A DNA stretch of 64,000 bases from Thermoanaerobacter sp049701115 (GCF_049701115.1 NZ_JBNATX010000001.1:124001-188000), one strand, 5' to 3'; counted from the stretch's first letter, positions 42,900 to 51,720 are shown. Numbers and translations: made by a program. The notes: generated from the letters alone by a model not told the origin.

Positions 42900-43872
42900 G
42901 AGACATCTTCCTTTCCAACATCTTTCTAATATCCACTTGAACCTTGCAGGTTCTCATCTTTTGTCCATCTATCTCAATTTCACAACTTCCGCATATCCCT
43001 TCTCCACAGCATATTTTATTGTTATTAGATACGGCTAAATATGCTTCACTTTCATATTTATCCATATATTCTAAAATATTTATATGCTGTTCATCAGAAC
43101 CGCCGCTGTATATGACAGAAATTTTTTTATCCTTTATAAATTGCTTTAAAACCTCCTGCCCTTCTTCAGACAAAAGATCTGCCTCTACCAGAGTTACATC
43201 CGAGTTTTTAATGTAATCCTTTATAAAATTTGTTTGTACTTTACCTTTATCCAACAGCACAATTACTTTGTTTTTATTCTGAATTAATTTTAATATGACG
43301 ATAACTCCGGGTGCCTGTGCTATTCCCCTTAAAACCACAAGGGCTTTAGAATTATGCATCCCTTTTATATATCGTTGTCCAAACATGCCGTTCCAGTAAG
43401 GTCCTCTTAAGTAAACTTCTTCTCCTTCTTTAGCAGAGGCAATAAATTTTGTCTTTGGGCCAGTTACCTGTATAGCAATTTTTATAATCCCCTCTATTTC
43501 ATCTGCCCACATTACAGACATAGGCGTATCGAAAAAAGAGGGGCTAAAATATCCTCTTACGAATACATAGGCTCCAGGCTCGTTAAGATCTCTCGCAAGT
43601 TTATTTGGAACCTTGAGAGTTAGTATTACCACTTCCTCATTTATTTCTTCTTTTTTTAATATCCTGGTAAATACTGTACTTCTTGTTACTTTAGCCTTGT
43701 ATCCTGCCCAGACAAACTCCTGAAATACGCACACACCTTTCCAATTACAATCACAAAATTTTTTCCCCTGAAGCTGTGAACAGACTATGCACTCATTAAG
43801 TTCTGCTAAATAGCAGGGACAATATTCTGTCCCTACATCCACGCATTCAAGCCTGTTTGCCAATTTGTTCAC
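42892..43872 (-). CDS. Electron-transfer flavoprotein, DHODH-K subunit-like, with Cys-rich N-terminus
   Basis: A 326-aa FAD/NAD-binding reductase. Residues 10-48 hold eight cysteines (C10, C18, C20, C28, C31, C40, C42, C48). A ferredoxin-reductase-like FAD/NAD module follows, and the C-terminus has a [2Fe-2S] motif CCGEGICGSCEIEIDG...C. It resembles PyrK and sulfide dehydrogenase beta subunits. Start is GTG 43872 or, with better SD spacing, TTG 43863. It pairs with the overlapping FAD protein. Confidence 0.82.
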   Translation of the reverse strand: MNKLANRLECVDVGTEYCPCYLAELNECIVCSQLQGKKFCDCNWKGVCVFQEFVWAGYKAKVTRSTVFTRILKKEEINEEVVILTLKVPNKLARDLNEPGAYVFVRGYFSPSFFDTPMSVMWADEIEGIIKIAIQVTGPKTKFIASAKEGEEVYLRGPYWNGMFGQRYIKGMHNSKALVVLRGIAQAPGVIVILKLIQNKNKVIVLLDKGKVQTNFIKDYIKNSDVTLVEADLLSEEGQEVLKQFIKDKKISVIYSGGSDEQHINILEYMDKYESEAYLAVSNNNKICCGEGICGSCEIEIDGQKMRTCKVQVDIRKMLERKMSRG

Positions 43873-43921
43873 CCCCGATTTTTACATTAATAAAATATTC
43901 TCGAGGACCCAAAACTATTAC

Positions 43922-43952
43922 AAAATAAAACCCCCTGAAAAAACTCAGGAGG
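43922..43952 (-). terminator. Terminator of the dacB-like gene
   Basis: CCCCCTGA / TCAGGAGG stem (43931-43938, 43945-43952) overlapping the stop, followed on the minus strand by TTTTATTTTG. Confidence 0.82.
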
Positions 43953-45090
43953 ATTTTAGAATCTCAACCCATTTTGTTATCACTCTTTTAAAATTGTACA
44001 CAAAATCCTGTTTACCCACTTTCTCAAGAGAAATACAGTCTAATTCACAAATTTTCTCTTCACCAATTTTTACAACAGCCCATCCCACTTTTTCTCCTTT
44101 TTCTACAGGCGCATCTAACTTATCAGGGATAAAAAGTTCGATAGAGACTCTATCTTTTTCTTCTTCTGCAACAGGTACAATGCATCCCTCTTTTACGACA
44201 ACTTCAATTTCCTTTTTCTTCCCTTTTAATATTTCTACTTTCTTAACTATTTCTCCTTTTTCAAAAACTTTAAAGGGTTTAAACTTGGAAAAAGCATAGT
44301 CTAAAATCTTCATCGAATCTTCCCACATTAAAGGACTATTTAGTACCACTGCAATAAGCCTTCGTCCTTCTCTAGTAGCCGAAGAAACTAAACATCTCCC
44401 GGCTTTATTGGTAAAACCCGTTTTTACTCCATCGGCACCTTCGTATATCCATAAAAGCTTATTCTTATTTCTTAAATATCTGTCCCATTCTTTTCCCTCC
44501 CATGGTATGGTTTTTTCTTTTGTAGAGACAATTTCTGCAAATTTAGGATAATTCAAGAAAGCGTATCTGGTAATAAGAGCTAAATCATAAGCGGTAGTGT
44601 AATGGTCATCAATTCCTATGTCAAGACCCGAAGGGGTGACGAAATGGGTATTATAAGCTCCTATCTCTTTTGCTTTTTGATTCATCATTTCTGCAAAATT
44701 TTCCACATTTCCTGCAATATGTTCTGCTATAGCAGTGGCTGCATCATTACCCGAACTTAACATGAGACCATAAAGCAAGCTTTCCATGTCTATTTTTTCT
44801 CCAGGGGAAAGCCATATGGATGATCCCCCAATGCTAGCTGCTTTTTGACTAACTGTTACAATGTCCTTTAAGTTGCCTTTTTCTAATGCTATGATAAGAG
44901 TCATTATCTTAGTAGTACTTGCCATTGGAAGTTTCATATGCACATTTTTCTCATAAAGGACTCTTCCTGTATTTTGATCCATGACAATAGCTGCCTTTGC
45001 AGAAACAAAAGGAACCTCATTGGCATAGGCTCTATAAAGAGGAGCAATAAAAATCAACAAAACCAAAAGTAAAAAAACATATTTTTTCAT
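43945..45090 (-). CDS. dacB: D-alanyl-D-alanine carboxypeptidase (DacB-like)
   Basis: A 381-aa low-molecular-weight penicillin-binding protein. Signal peptide KYVFLLLVLLIFIAPLYRAYA, then STTK (Ser58-Lys61), SGN and KTG motifs of the active site, and a C-terminal beta-domain. It lies after ytfJ and the scpAB cluster, as Bacillus dacB lies near scpAB, which suggests a role in spore cortex peptidoglycan. A second paralogue is dacF at 53414-54547. Confidence 0.9.
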   Translation of the reverse strand: MKKYVFLLLVLLIFIAPLYRAYANEVPFVSAKAAIVMDQNTGRVLYEKNVHMKLPMASTTKIMTLIIALEKGNLKDIVTVSQKAASIGGSSIWLSPGEKIDMESLLYGLMLSSGNDAATAIAEHIAGNVENFAEMMNQKAKEIGAYNTHFVTPSGLDIGIDDHYTTAYDLALITRYAFLNYPKFAEIVSTKEKTIPWEGKEWDRYLRNKNKLLWIYEGADGVKTGFTNKAGRCLVSSATREGRRLIAVVLNSPLMWEDSMKILDYAFSKFKPFKVFEKGEIVKKVEILKGKKKEIEVVVKEGCIVPVAEEEKDRVSIELFIPDKLDAPVEKGEKVGWAVVKIGEEKICELDCISLEKVGKQDFVYNFKRVITKWVEILKSS

Positions 45091-45112
45091 ATTTCAACTC
45101 CCCTGTATATAC

Positions 45113-45135
45113 AAAAAAGTGGGTTCCCCCACTTT
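45113..45135 (-). terminator. Terminator of ytfJ
   Basis: 8-bp stem AAAGTGGG / CCCACTTT with a TTCC loop, then TTTTTTGT on the minus strand. Confidence 0.85.
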
Positions 45136-45580
45136 AAATATCATTTCCAGTAGTAATTATTTGACTTTGCGCTTTTTTTGTCGTCTTCCCTCTGCTAAAA
45201 AGGTTTTGAATTTCTTCTAAAAGCTTTGGAGTTAAATCTATAATTCTTTCTAACATAGCACTTTGAGTTACAGGCAAAAGCCTTATCTGTCCCTGTCCTA
45301 CTACCATGAAAGCTACGGGTTGGACAGATACGCCGGCTCCACTTCCTCCTGCAAAAGGCATGCTTTGAGAAGAATCTTGATCTGACCCCTTTTTATCTCC
45401 TTTAGAAAGGTTTATTTCTCCTCCTCCTGCTGCAAATCCAAAAGTAACCTTTGAGATTGGAATTATTATTGTCCCATCCGGTGTCTCTACCGCATCTCCT
45501 ACGATCGTATTAACATCGATCATATCTTTTAAGCTTTCCATCGTAGTTTTCATGAGGGCGTCTATAGGATGATCGCTCAT
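45134..45580 (-). CDS. ytfJ: GerW/YtfJ family spore protein
   Basis: A 148-aa sporulation protein. The central motif GDAVETPDGTIIIPISKVTFGFAAGGGE is characteristic of the YtfJ (GerW) family, known as a forespore protein involved in germination in Bacillus. Start ATG 45580 follows GGGAGGTG; an in-frame ATG at 45610 lies inside the upstream gene. It ends an operon with its own terminator. Confidence 0.92.
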   Translation of the reverse strand: MSDHPIDALMKTTMESLKDMIDVNTIVGDAVETPDGTIIIPISKVTFGFAAGGGEINLSKGDKKGSDQDSSQSMPFAGGSGAGVSVQPVAFMVVGQGQIRLLPVTQSAMLERIIDLTPKLLEEIQNLFSRGKTTKKAQSQIITTGNDI

Positions 45581-45585
45581 CTTTT

Positions 45586-46191
45586 TCACCTCCCTTTTAA
45601 AATATGCCATAACCTCATTCCATTAATAATAATATTACCACACCTACTCTTAAATATGCAAATTAAATTGCCTTCAAAAGTCCTCTCTCCGTATAAAGGC
45701 ATTATATGAACTTCAGGAGGATATAAAAATCTTGCATTGTTGTATAGCGGCATCAAAGAAGTATATACTATCCCCCATAGAGAACCTGTAGAAATAGCAG
45801 TACAAGCTGCATCTTCCATTCCAATCCTCAAAGCGATATAAAATTTATCTACAGTCGTCCTCTTTAATATATCCTTTAAAAGTTGAAAAATATCAAGAAT
45901 ATTTATCCTTCTTATGTCTATGTTAAATTCATCAGTTTTTTTACCTAAAAGGCTCTTTTGACCTTTCCCGCCTTTTAAATTTATCCCTAAAACCTTAAAA
46001 GTCATATTTCTCGATTCGTTCAACAGATTTAAAGCAAATTTAATAATGTTTACAAAAAATATATTTATTTCTATTTCCAGGGAAATATTTTCTTGCTCTT
46101 TTTTACCTTTTACCTTTACCTGGAGTGGCAAGAAATACAAAACAAGTAAAAAGGCAGCTACTGGGAGACCATAAAATACAAAATATTTCAT
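45586..46191 (-). CDS. DUF2953 protein (YtfI-like)
   Basis: A 201-aa protein with one N-terminal transmembrane segment (FVFYGLPVAAFLLVLYFLPLQV) and a soluble domain of the DUF2953 type, ending RLWHILKGR. It lies directly before ytfJ, matching Bacillus ytfI-ytfJ, which suggests a sporulation role. Function is not known. Confidence 0.85.
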   Translation of the reverse strand: MKYFVFYGLPVAAFLLVLYFLPLQVKVKGKKEQENISLEIEINIFFVNIIKFALNLLNESRNMTFKVLGINLKGGKGQKSLLGKKTDEFNIDIRRINILDIFQLLKDILKRTTVDKFYIALRIGMEDAACTAISTGSLWGIVYTSLMPLYNNARFLYPPEVHIMPLYGERTFEGNLICIFKSRCGNIIINGMRLWHILKGR

Positions 46192-46222
46192 TTTTCCACC
46201 TCTTATAATAGCCCCTCTGTAA

Positions 46223-46729
46223 TCAGTCCTTCATATCGAGTTCGGGCAATTCTTTTATGGAAGAGATTCCAAAGTACTTCAAAAAGTCCTCAGTAGTGGA
46301 ATAAAGAATAGGCCTTCCCGGTGAAGGAGCTCTTCCGCTTTCTTTTATCAAATTGTACTCAAGCAACGTGTTTATAGGCTTATCACTTCTTACGCCCCTT
46401 ATTTTTTCTATTTCTGCCTTTGTGATAGGTTGATTATAAGCAATTATGGCCAGTACCTCCAATGCCGCCTGAGAAAGTCCCTGTGCTATTTCTATTTTTA
46501 AGGCCTTCCTCACCACATCTCCGTACAAATCATTTGTGCACATCTCTACTTTATCCTCAAAGACCACTATATCTATGCCTCTCTCATGTTTTGCATAATC
46601 TTCTTTTAAATCTTTAATCAGTTCTCTTACCCTTTCCTCACTAATTTCCAGGGCTTCCGCCAAGGTCCTTATTTTTACAGCTTGTCCGGCAGCAAAAAGA
46701 ATAGCCTCAATTTTGCCTAATTGTTCCAT
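46223..46729 (-). CDS. scpB: Segregation and condensation protein B
   Basis: A 168-aa winged-helix kleisin partner of SMC condensin. EAILFAAGQAVKI at the N-terminus and QAALEVLAIIAYNQPITKAEIEKIRGV are diagnostic. It overlaps scpA by 23 bases. Confidence 0.95.
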   Translation of the reverse strand: MEQLGKIEAILFAAGQAVKIRTLAEALEISEERVRELIKDLKEDYAKHERGIDIVVFEDKVEMCTNDLYGDVVRKALKIEIAQGLSQAALEVLAIIAYNQPITKAEIEKIRGVRSDKPINTLLEYNLIKESGRAPSPGRPILYSTTEDFLKYFGISSIKELPELDMKD

Positions 46730-47447
46730 TTTTTCTCCCTTCTTTTCTTATAAAACTTATAAATATGTCTCCATAAGAAGTCTGCTGTTCTGCCATCACT
46801 TTGTTAAGCTTTATAAGCTCTAAAAGAGCTACAAAAGACACTACTACCTCTACTTTGCTTTTGCTTTTTTTCACGATTTCGCTAAACCATATAACAGGTT
46901 TTTTTACAAGGTAAGAAAGCAGTTCTCTGATTTTCTCTACTACAGTATATTCTTCCTTCTTTATCTCGATTTTATTTTCCTCTTCTTTATTTCTCTCGAT
47001 AATTCTTTTATACGCATTTTTTATGTCTTCTATTGAATAGTTAAGAGCGACCTTCTTATCTACATATTTCACATCAGGCCCTTCTCTAAAAAACCTCTGG
47101 TTTAGTCGGGACATCTCTCTCAAAATTCGCGCGGCTTCCTTGTATTTCTTATATTCTACAAGCTGTCTTACAAGTTCTTCCCTTGGATCCTCTTCCACTT
47201 CCTTCTCTTCTTCTGATTTAAATTTAGGTAAAAGTAGTTTAGATTTAATTTCTACTAATGTGGCCGCCATTACTATAAATTCTGATGTTATGTCAAGGTC
47301 CATTTCCTGCAAAGTCTTTATATACTCCATGTATTGGTCAAGAATAAGAGAAATTGGTATATCCATCAGATCTATTTCATTTTTTTCAATCAAATGAAAT
47401 AAAAGGTCAAAAGGGCCTTCGAAAACTTCTAATTTTACAGTGTACAT
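46707..47447 (-). CDS. scpA: Segregation and condensation protein A
   Basis: A 246-aa kleisin. LEVFEGPFDLLFHLIEKNEIDLMDIPI at the N-terminus contacts SMC; the C-terminal winged helix (VVSFVALLELIKLNKV) binds SMC heads. It starts 2 bases after the M50 protease stop. With ScpB and SMC it condenses the chromosome. Confidence 0.95.
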   Translation of the reverse strand: MYTVKLEVFEGPFDLLFHLIEKNEIDLMDIPISLILDQYMEYIKTLQEMDLDITSEFIVMAATLVEIKSKLLLPKFKSEEEKEVEEDPREELVRQLVEYKKYKEAARILREMSRLNQRFFREGPDVKYVDKKVALNYSIEDIKNAYKRIIERNKEEENKIEIKKEEYTVVEKIRELLSYLVKKPVIWFSEIVKKSKSKVEVVVSFVALLELIKLNKVMAEQQTSYGDIFISFIRKEGRKNGTIRQN

Positions 47448-47449
47448 CT

Positions 47450-48052
47450 TTACACCCCGAAAGGTTTTAGTAAAAGATTTATAAAATAGTCAAGCCCACT
47501 TATGAGAGGCCACATAACTTTAGAAATGATACCCGTAAAAACCAAAACCAGTAGAAGAACCTGCCCATACATCTCATACTGAGAAATAACATAGGCTTCC
47601 TTCGGAGGGAGCAAGCTCCAAAGAACTTTTGAACCGTCTAGTGGAGGAACAGGGATTATATTAAAAGCTGCAAAAATTAAGTTGTAGATGTATAATAAAT
47701 ACAATATAGGACCTACAATGGCAATATGTCCAAAAGGCACCATCAAAATTCTAGTAATTATTGCTAACAAAACATTGGAGAGCGGACCTGCCAGCGCTAC
47801 AAGAAGTACGCCTTTTCTCGTGTCTTTAAAGTAAAGCGGATTTATTGGCACAGGTTTTGCCCATCCAAATTTTAAAATCCACAACATCAAAAGTCCAATC
47901 GGGTCTATATGAGCTATTGGATTTAAAGTAAGCCTCCCGCTTTGACGGGGAGTAGGGTCACCTAACCTATCTGCCACATATCCATGACTGAATTCATGAA
48001 AACTCATTGCAATCAATAAAGCAGGAATTCTGTATATAAAATCTAACAACAA
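47450..48052 (-). CDS. Site-2 protease-like M50 family membrane protease
   Basis: A 200-aa intramembrane metalloprotease homologue. The zinc motif HEFSH is in the first membrane helix, and the second-ligand motif NIIPVPPLDGSKVLW is present. It is the short YwhC-type form without a PDZ domain. TTG 48052 lies 8 bases after AAAGGAG and overlaps the nucleotidyltransferase stop by 10 bases. The substrate is unknown. Confidence 0.9.
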   Translation of the reverse strand: MLLDFIYRIPALLIAMSFHEFSHGYVADRLGDPTPRQSGRLTLNPIAHIDPIGLLMLWILKFGWAKPVPINPLYFKDTRKGVLLVALAGPLSNVLLAIITRILMVPFGHIAIVGPILYLLYIYNLIFAAFNIIPVPPLDGSKVLWSLLPPKEAYVISQYEMYGQVLLLVLVFTGIISKVMWPLISGLDYFINLLLKPFGV

Positions 48053-49215
48053 CTTTTTCTCTCCTTTCTTTTATCAAGGATATCTTTTATAAACATGACC
48101 TCTTCTTCTTTACTCTTTAACTTTCCTTCTAATTTAGCCTTAAATACCTCATCCAGCAATTCACCATACAAAGGGCCCGGAGGTACTCCCAGTTCTTTGA
48201 TTTCTTTTCCTCTTATGTAGGGTCTACTTTCAAGGACTCTTTTTGCTCCTTCTCCCTCCATCACTTCAAGAACTCTAACAACCTCTTTTTTTATATGTTC
48301 TATTGCCTCTCTTAATTTTCTTATCTGTCTTTTAAATTTTATTTCGTTTTTCAAAAAAATTAGATACTTGAGAGATCTAGCATACTCCTTACTTAGCCTC
48401 AATTTATTGATTACAAGATTAACGTCTTCTTCTTCGACCTTATAAAACATTATCAAAAGGCGCAACAAAACTATATCTACATCTGTATAATAAATATCTA
48501 TTTTATCTGTATTTAAAGGAATAGTTCCAAACAGAAGTTTGCTGATGCCACATCTTATTAATTCTTCTATCATTAACTTTACTTTACCTTCTTTAAGCAT
48601 TAAAAAAATCTCATTTCTTATTCTGTCTTCCGATAAAAAAGCTATATATCTTATAGCGTCTTCCATTAATGCCTGTGTAACTGGTTCAATTTTAAAAGAA
48701 TATCTTACAGAATATCTTATGGCCCTAAATATTCTTGTAGGATCGTCTACAAAACTTTTCTCATGAAGAATCCTTATTATCCCTTTTCTTAAGTCTTCAA
48801 TTCCCCCAAAAAAATCAAGTATCCTCTCCTGCAATACATCATAGGCCAGGGTATTTATTGTAAAATCTCTTCTTTTCATATCTTCGTATATATCGGCAAA
48901 CTCAATTCTGGGTAAAGCCGCTGGATAATCGTAATATTCCTTTCTCGCAGATATCACATCAATCGAAATATTTCCCTTTCTTATAGTGGCTGTCTTAAAT
49001 GGCTCGTGAGTCAGGATTTCTCCCTTTATGTATTGATTAAGGGCATAAGCAAAATCTATCCCATTTCCCTCTACCACAACATCTATGTCCCAATTTTCTA
49101 CGCCAAGCAAAAAATCCCTTACTACGCCTCCTACTACATAAGACTTCACACCTTTTTGCCATGAAACTTGTTTTAAGTGATCGATCAAATCCTCACCATT
49201 AATTTTAATCCTCAA
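48043..49215 (-). CDS. cca: CCA tRNA nucleotidyltransferase/poly(A) polymerase family protein
   Basis: A 390-aa class II nucleotidyltransferase. Motif A VVGGVVRDFLLGVENWDIDVVV with two metal-binding aspartates, then RRDFTINTLAYD and DDPTRIFRAIRY. It may add CCA, or only CC or A; residues that separate these are not decisive by eye. TTG 49215 lies 5 bases after GGGTGG. It heads the operon running through M50, scpA, scpB, DUF2953 and ytfJ. Confidence 0.9.
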   Translation of the reverse strand: MRIKINGEDLIDHLKQVSWQKGVKSYVVGGVVRDFLLGVENWDIDVVVEGNGIDFAYALNQYIKGEILTHEPFKTATIRKGNISIDVISARKEYYDYPAALPRIEFADIYEDMKRRDFTINTLAYDVLQERILDFFGGIEDLRKGIIRILHEKSFVDDPTRIFRAIRYSVRYSFKIEPVTQALMEDAIRYIAFLSEDRIRNEIFLMLKEGKVKLMIEELIRCGISKLLFGTIPLNTDKIDIYYTDVDIVLLRLLIMFYKVEEEDVNLVINKLRLSKEYARSLKYLIFLKNEIKFKRQIRKLREAIEHIKKEVVRVLEVMEGEGAKRVLESRPYIRGKEIKELGVPPGPLYGELLDEVFKAKLEGKLKSKEEEVMFIKDILDKRKERKSCC

Positions 49216-49254
49216 AAAACCACCCTTTTTACCTAAATTTTCTCTTACTTTTAT

Positions 49255-49263
49255 ATTATATCA
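49255..49263 (-). promoter_or_regulatory. Extended -10 promoter of the cca-ytfJ operon
   Basis: TGATATAAT on the minus strand, 40 bases before the TTG start; no good -35. Confidence 0.5.
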
Positions 49264-49270
49264 TCACCCT

Positions 49271-49315
49271 AAAATAAAAAAAAGCTAAAACTAAGCTCCT
49301 ATTTCTTAGTTTTAG
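49271..49315 (-). terminator. Terminator of the spoVA operon
   Basis: 11-bp stem CTAAAACTAAG / CTTAGTTTTAG (49285-49315) followed by TTTTTTTTATTTT on the minus strand. Confidence 0.9.
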
Positions 49316-49655
49316 GATTAAAGATCAAAGCAAAAATGTATCCAAAAAATACAGCTGCAGCGATTCCTCCCGCCGTAGCTGTAAGGCCACCAGTAAAAGC
49401 CCCAATTAATCCATCCTTTTCCACTGCTTTAATAACACCTTGAGCAAGAGAATTGCCAAAACCCATAAGTGGAATGGTAGCTCCTGCTCCTCCTATGTCA
49501 ATCAATTTTTTATAGACTCCTATCCCTCCGAGAATAGCTCCAAGTGTAACATATGTTACAAGTATCCTCGCAGGAGTCAATTTTGTCTTATCTATCAAAA
49601 TCTGTGCGATGGCACAAATTAAACCGCCCATCAAAAAAGCTCTAATATAATCCAT
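49299..49655 (-). CDS. spoVAE: Stage V sporulation protein AE
   Basis: A 118-aa membrane protein of the dipicolinic acid channel of the spore inner membrane. About four hydrophobic segments; the segment GGAGATIPLMGFGNSLAQGV matches SpoVAE/SpoVAC sequences. It is 10 bases after spoVAD. Confidence 0.95.
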   Translation of the reverse strand: MDYIRAFLMGGLICAIAQILIDKTKLTPARILVTYVTLGAILGGIGVYKKLIDIGGAGATIPLMGFGNSLAQGVIKAVEKDGLIGAFTGGLTATAGGIAAAVFFGYIFALIFNPKTKK

Positions 49656-49665
49656 AAAATACCTC

Positions 49666-50682
49666 CTAAGAAAGTGTTGTAGATATTGTTATTGCATGGG
49701 CAATCCCCGGAATAGATTCACCCTGATAGGTACTGGTAGGAGATAATAATGCTCCTGTAGCCATAAAAAGCACCCTTTTATATACGCCATTTTTTATCTG
49801 AGAGATCAACCATCCATTTAATACAACGGCCGAACAGGCTGCTCCACTTCCTCCTGAGTGAACATCTTGTGATTCATAGAAAATTTCTATTCCACAGTCT
49901 TTATACTTATCAGAAATATCAAACCCTTCTTTATAAAGCAGTTCTAAAAGTATGTCTCTCCCTACCCTTCCTAGATCTCCCGTCATGATAAGGTCATAAT
50001 CTTCAATTGTAAATCCTGTATCTTTAAAATGAGTTATTATGGTATCTGCTGCAGCGGGTGCCATCGCAGCCCCCATATTGTTTGGATCTTTCATTCCAAG
50101 GTCCACAACTTTTCCAGTGGTGGCATGAGTTATATAAGGTCCTTCACCGGTTGAAGCTAAAATGGTAGCTCCCGCACCTGTCACAGTCCACTGAGAAGTA
50201 AAAGGTCTTTGGATGCCTTGTTCTAATGGGTACCTGTATTGCCTTTCAGCAGTAGCAAAGTGACTGGAAGTAGCTGCTATGACGTAATCAGCATAACCCC
50301 CATCTATTAACATTGCTCCTAATGTCAGTCCTTCTGTCATTGTAGAGCAGGCGCCATAGAGCCCAAAATGAGGTACATTTAGCTGCCTTGCGGCAAAATT
50401 TGCGCTTATTATTTGGTTTAAAAGGTCTCCACCTAAGAGATAATCAATATCCGATATTTTTAAATTAACCTTTTTTAACGCTAAATTTACTGCATCTTGA
50501 AACATTTTTGATTCGGCTTTTTCCCAGCTTTTTTCCCCATAGGTATCATCCACTAATATCATGTCAAAATAATCCTTCAAGGGACCTTCTCCTTCTTTGG
50601 GCCCTACTATTGTCCCTCCTGCAATTATAGAGGGAGGATTTCTAAACTTTACCGTCTGAGCTCCTAGTTTTTTCTCTGCCAT
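49666..50682 (-). CDS. spoVAD: Stage V sporulation protein AD
   Basis: A 338-aa thiolase-fold protein that binds dipicolinic acid. GACSTMTEGLTLGAMLI and DVHSGGSGAACSAVVLNG are recognisable. Together with SpoVAC and SpoVAE it forms the minimal spoVA set found in Clostridia. Confidence 0.96.
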   Translation of the reverse strand: MAEKKLGAQTVKFRNPPSIIAGGTIVGPKEGEGPLKDYFDMILVDDTYGEKSWEKAESKMFQDAVNLALKKVNLKISDIDYLLGGDLLNQIISANFAARQLNVPHFGLYGACSTMTEGLTLGAMLIDGGYADYVIAATSSHFATAERQYRYPLEQGIQRPFTSQWTVTGAGATILASTGEGPYITHATTGKVVDLGMKDPNNMGAAMAPAAADTIITHFKDTGFTIEDYDLIMTGDLGRVGRDILLELLYKEGFDISDKYKDCGIEIFYESQDVHSGGSGAACSAVVLNGWLISQIKNGVYKRVLFMATGALLSPTSTYQGESIPGIAHAITISTTLS

Positions 50683-50694
50683 CTTCTTACCCCT

Positions 50695-51141
50695 TTACTT
50701 AATTATATAGTAAATTATTCCTATTAGTATTGAAGTGCTTACTCCATATACTATTACAGGGCCTGCAATAGTGAACATTCTCGCACCTACCCCAAATACA
50801 AAGCCCTCCTTCTTAAACTCCATGGCAGGTGATACTATGGAATTGGCAAATCCGGTTATAGGAACTATACTACCAGCCCCCGCAAATTTTCCAATGTCAT
50901 CGTATATTCCTATCCCGGTTAAGAATGCTCCAATAAAAACCATCGTTATAGCTACCAATGTATTTGCATCTTCCATAGAAAATCCTTTTGAAAGATAAAA
51001 ATTCAAGAAAAATTGGCCTATGTCGCTTATCAATCCTCCTACTACAAAGGCCATAATCACGTTTTTTAAAAGGGTCGGTTTAGGTTCATACTTTTGTGCA
51101 ATATTTTTATACTCCTGTTCTTTCTTTACATCTCTCTCCAT
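50695..51141 (-). CDS. spoVAC: Stage V sporulation protein AC
   Basis: A 148-aa membrane protein, thought to act as a mechanosensitive DPA channel. PTLLKNVIMAFVVGGLISDIGQ and the GAGSIVPITGFANSIVSPAMEFKKEG segment are typical. ATG 51141 (MERDVKKEQ) follows AAAGGAGAAAAAGG; ATG 51201 has no SD. First gene of spoVAC-AD-AE. I could not find a convincing sigma-G promoter upstream. Confidence 0.95.
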   Translation of the reverse strand: MERDVKKEQEYKNIAQKYEPKPTLLKNVIMAFVVGGLISDIGQFFLNFYLSKGFSMEDANTLVAITMVFIGAFLTGIGIYDDIGKFAGAGSIVPITGFANSIVSPAMEFKKEGFVFGVGARMFTIAGPVIVYGVSTSILIGIIYYIIK

Positions 51142-51247
51142 CCTTTTTCTCCTTTCTGCTAAAAACCCCTGTACAATTTTTAACAACTTACATGCGAACA
51201 TGAAATGCGGCTTATCTATCGTTTATTTTTATCTTATTAACAGGGAA

Positions 51248-51383
51248 AGAGCACTGTAAAAAATACTTTTAGTTTGTTGACAAACTTCTTCTTATTTAGT
51301 GGCATTTTGTGTTAATGCTTGTAAGTCGCATTTACACACAAAATGCCACTTCTTTATTTTGTCAGCAGGCTGAGAGGTGCTCT
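51248..51383. repeat. 136-base nested palindromic element between spoVAC and the dodecin gene
   Basis: Outer arms AGAGCAC (51248-51254) and GTGCTCT (51377-51383) with partial pairing inside (TTTGTTGACAAA against TTTTGTCAGCA). Inner perfect 15-bp arms AGTGGCATTTTGTGT (51298-51312) and ACACAAAATGCCACT (51336-51350) enclose AATGC...GCATT. The inner arms repeat those of the speB terminator, and the outer region resembles the repeat at 30648-30728. Confidence 0.8.
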
Positions 51384-51387
51384 AAAA

Positions 51388-51720
51388 TTAATCTAATTGG
51401 CCATCCGCTCTGTAAGCTATTTGTATATTGGCCTTATATTCTACTATCTTGCCATTTTTCACATTTGCCGTCTGATTTACAACTTCTATTCCTGAAATAT
51501 TTGGAACACTTTTAGAAGCTTCTTCTACAGCTTTGTGAATAGCGTCCTCCCAGCTTATTGTAGAATCCCCCACTACATTCAAAACTTTTACAACCGCCAT
51601 ACTACTTCCTCCTTCATAGACTAAATTTGCACTATCAGGAATTTTCTTAGGAACATTTTTTAGATAAAAAATAGCTACAATTAGAAGTAGCACTACAACT
51701 GCAATCAATAATTTTCTCAT
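51388..51720 (-). CDS. Dodecin-domain protein with N-terminal membrane anchor and internal start
   Basis: Residues 41-110 form a complete dodecin (MAVVKVLNVVGDSTISWEDA, ISGIEVVNQTANVKNGKI), a small flavin-binding oligomer family. Residues 1-40 add a basic start and one transmembrane helix (LLIAVVVLLLIVAIFYL). The upstream ATG 51720 has a weak SD (GGTGA). The internal ATG 51600 (dodecin Met41) has a strong SD AAGGAGG with 7-base spacing. Two forms, anchored (110 aa) and soluble (70 aa), are therefore likely. A sigma-G-type promoter lies upstream. Confidence 0.85.
   Translation of the reverse strand: MRKLLIAVVVLLLIVAIFYLKNVPKKIPDSANLVYEGGSSMAVVKVLNVVGDSTISWEDAIHKAVEEASKSVPNISGIEVVNQTANVKNGKIVEYKANIQIAYRADGQLD

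Noticed and set aside
51142..51240. Sigma-G promoter for spoVAC
   Set aside because: The best candidate (TAGATA-18-CATGTAA) matches only about 8 of 13 positions; too weak to report as a feature.
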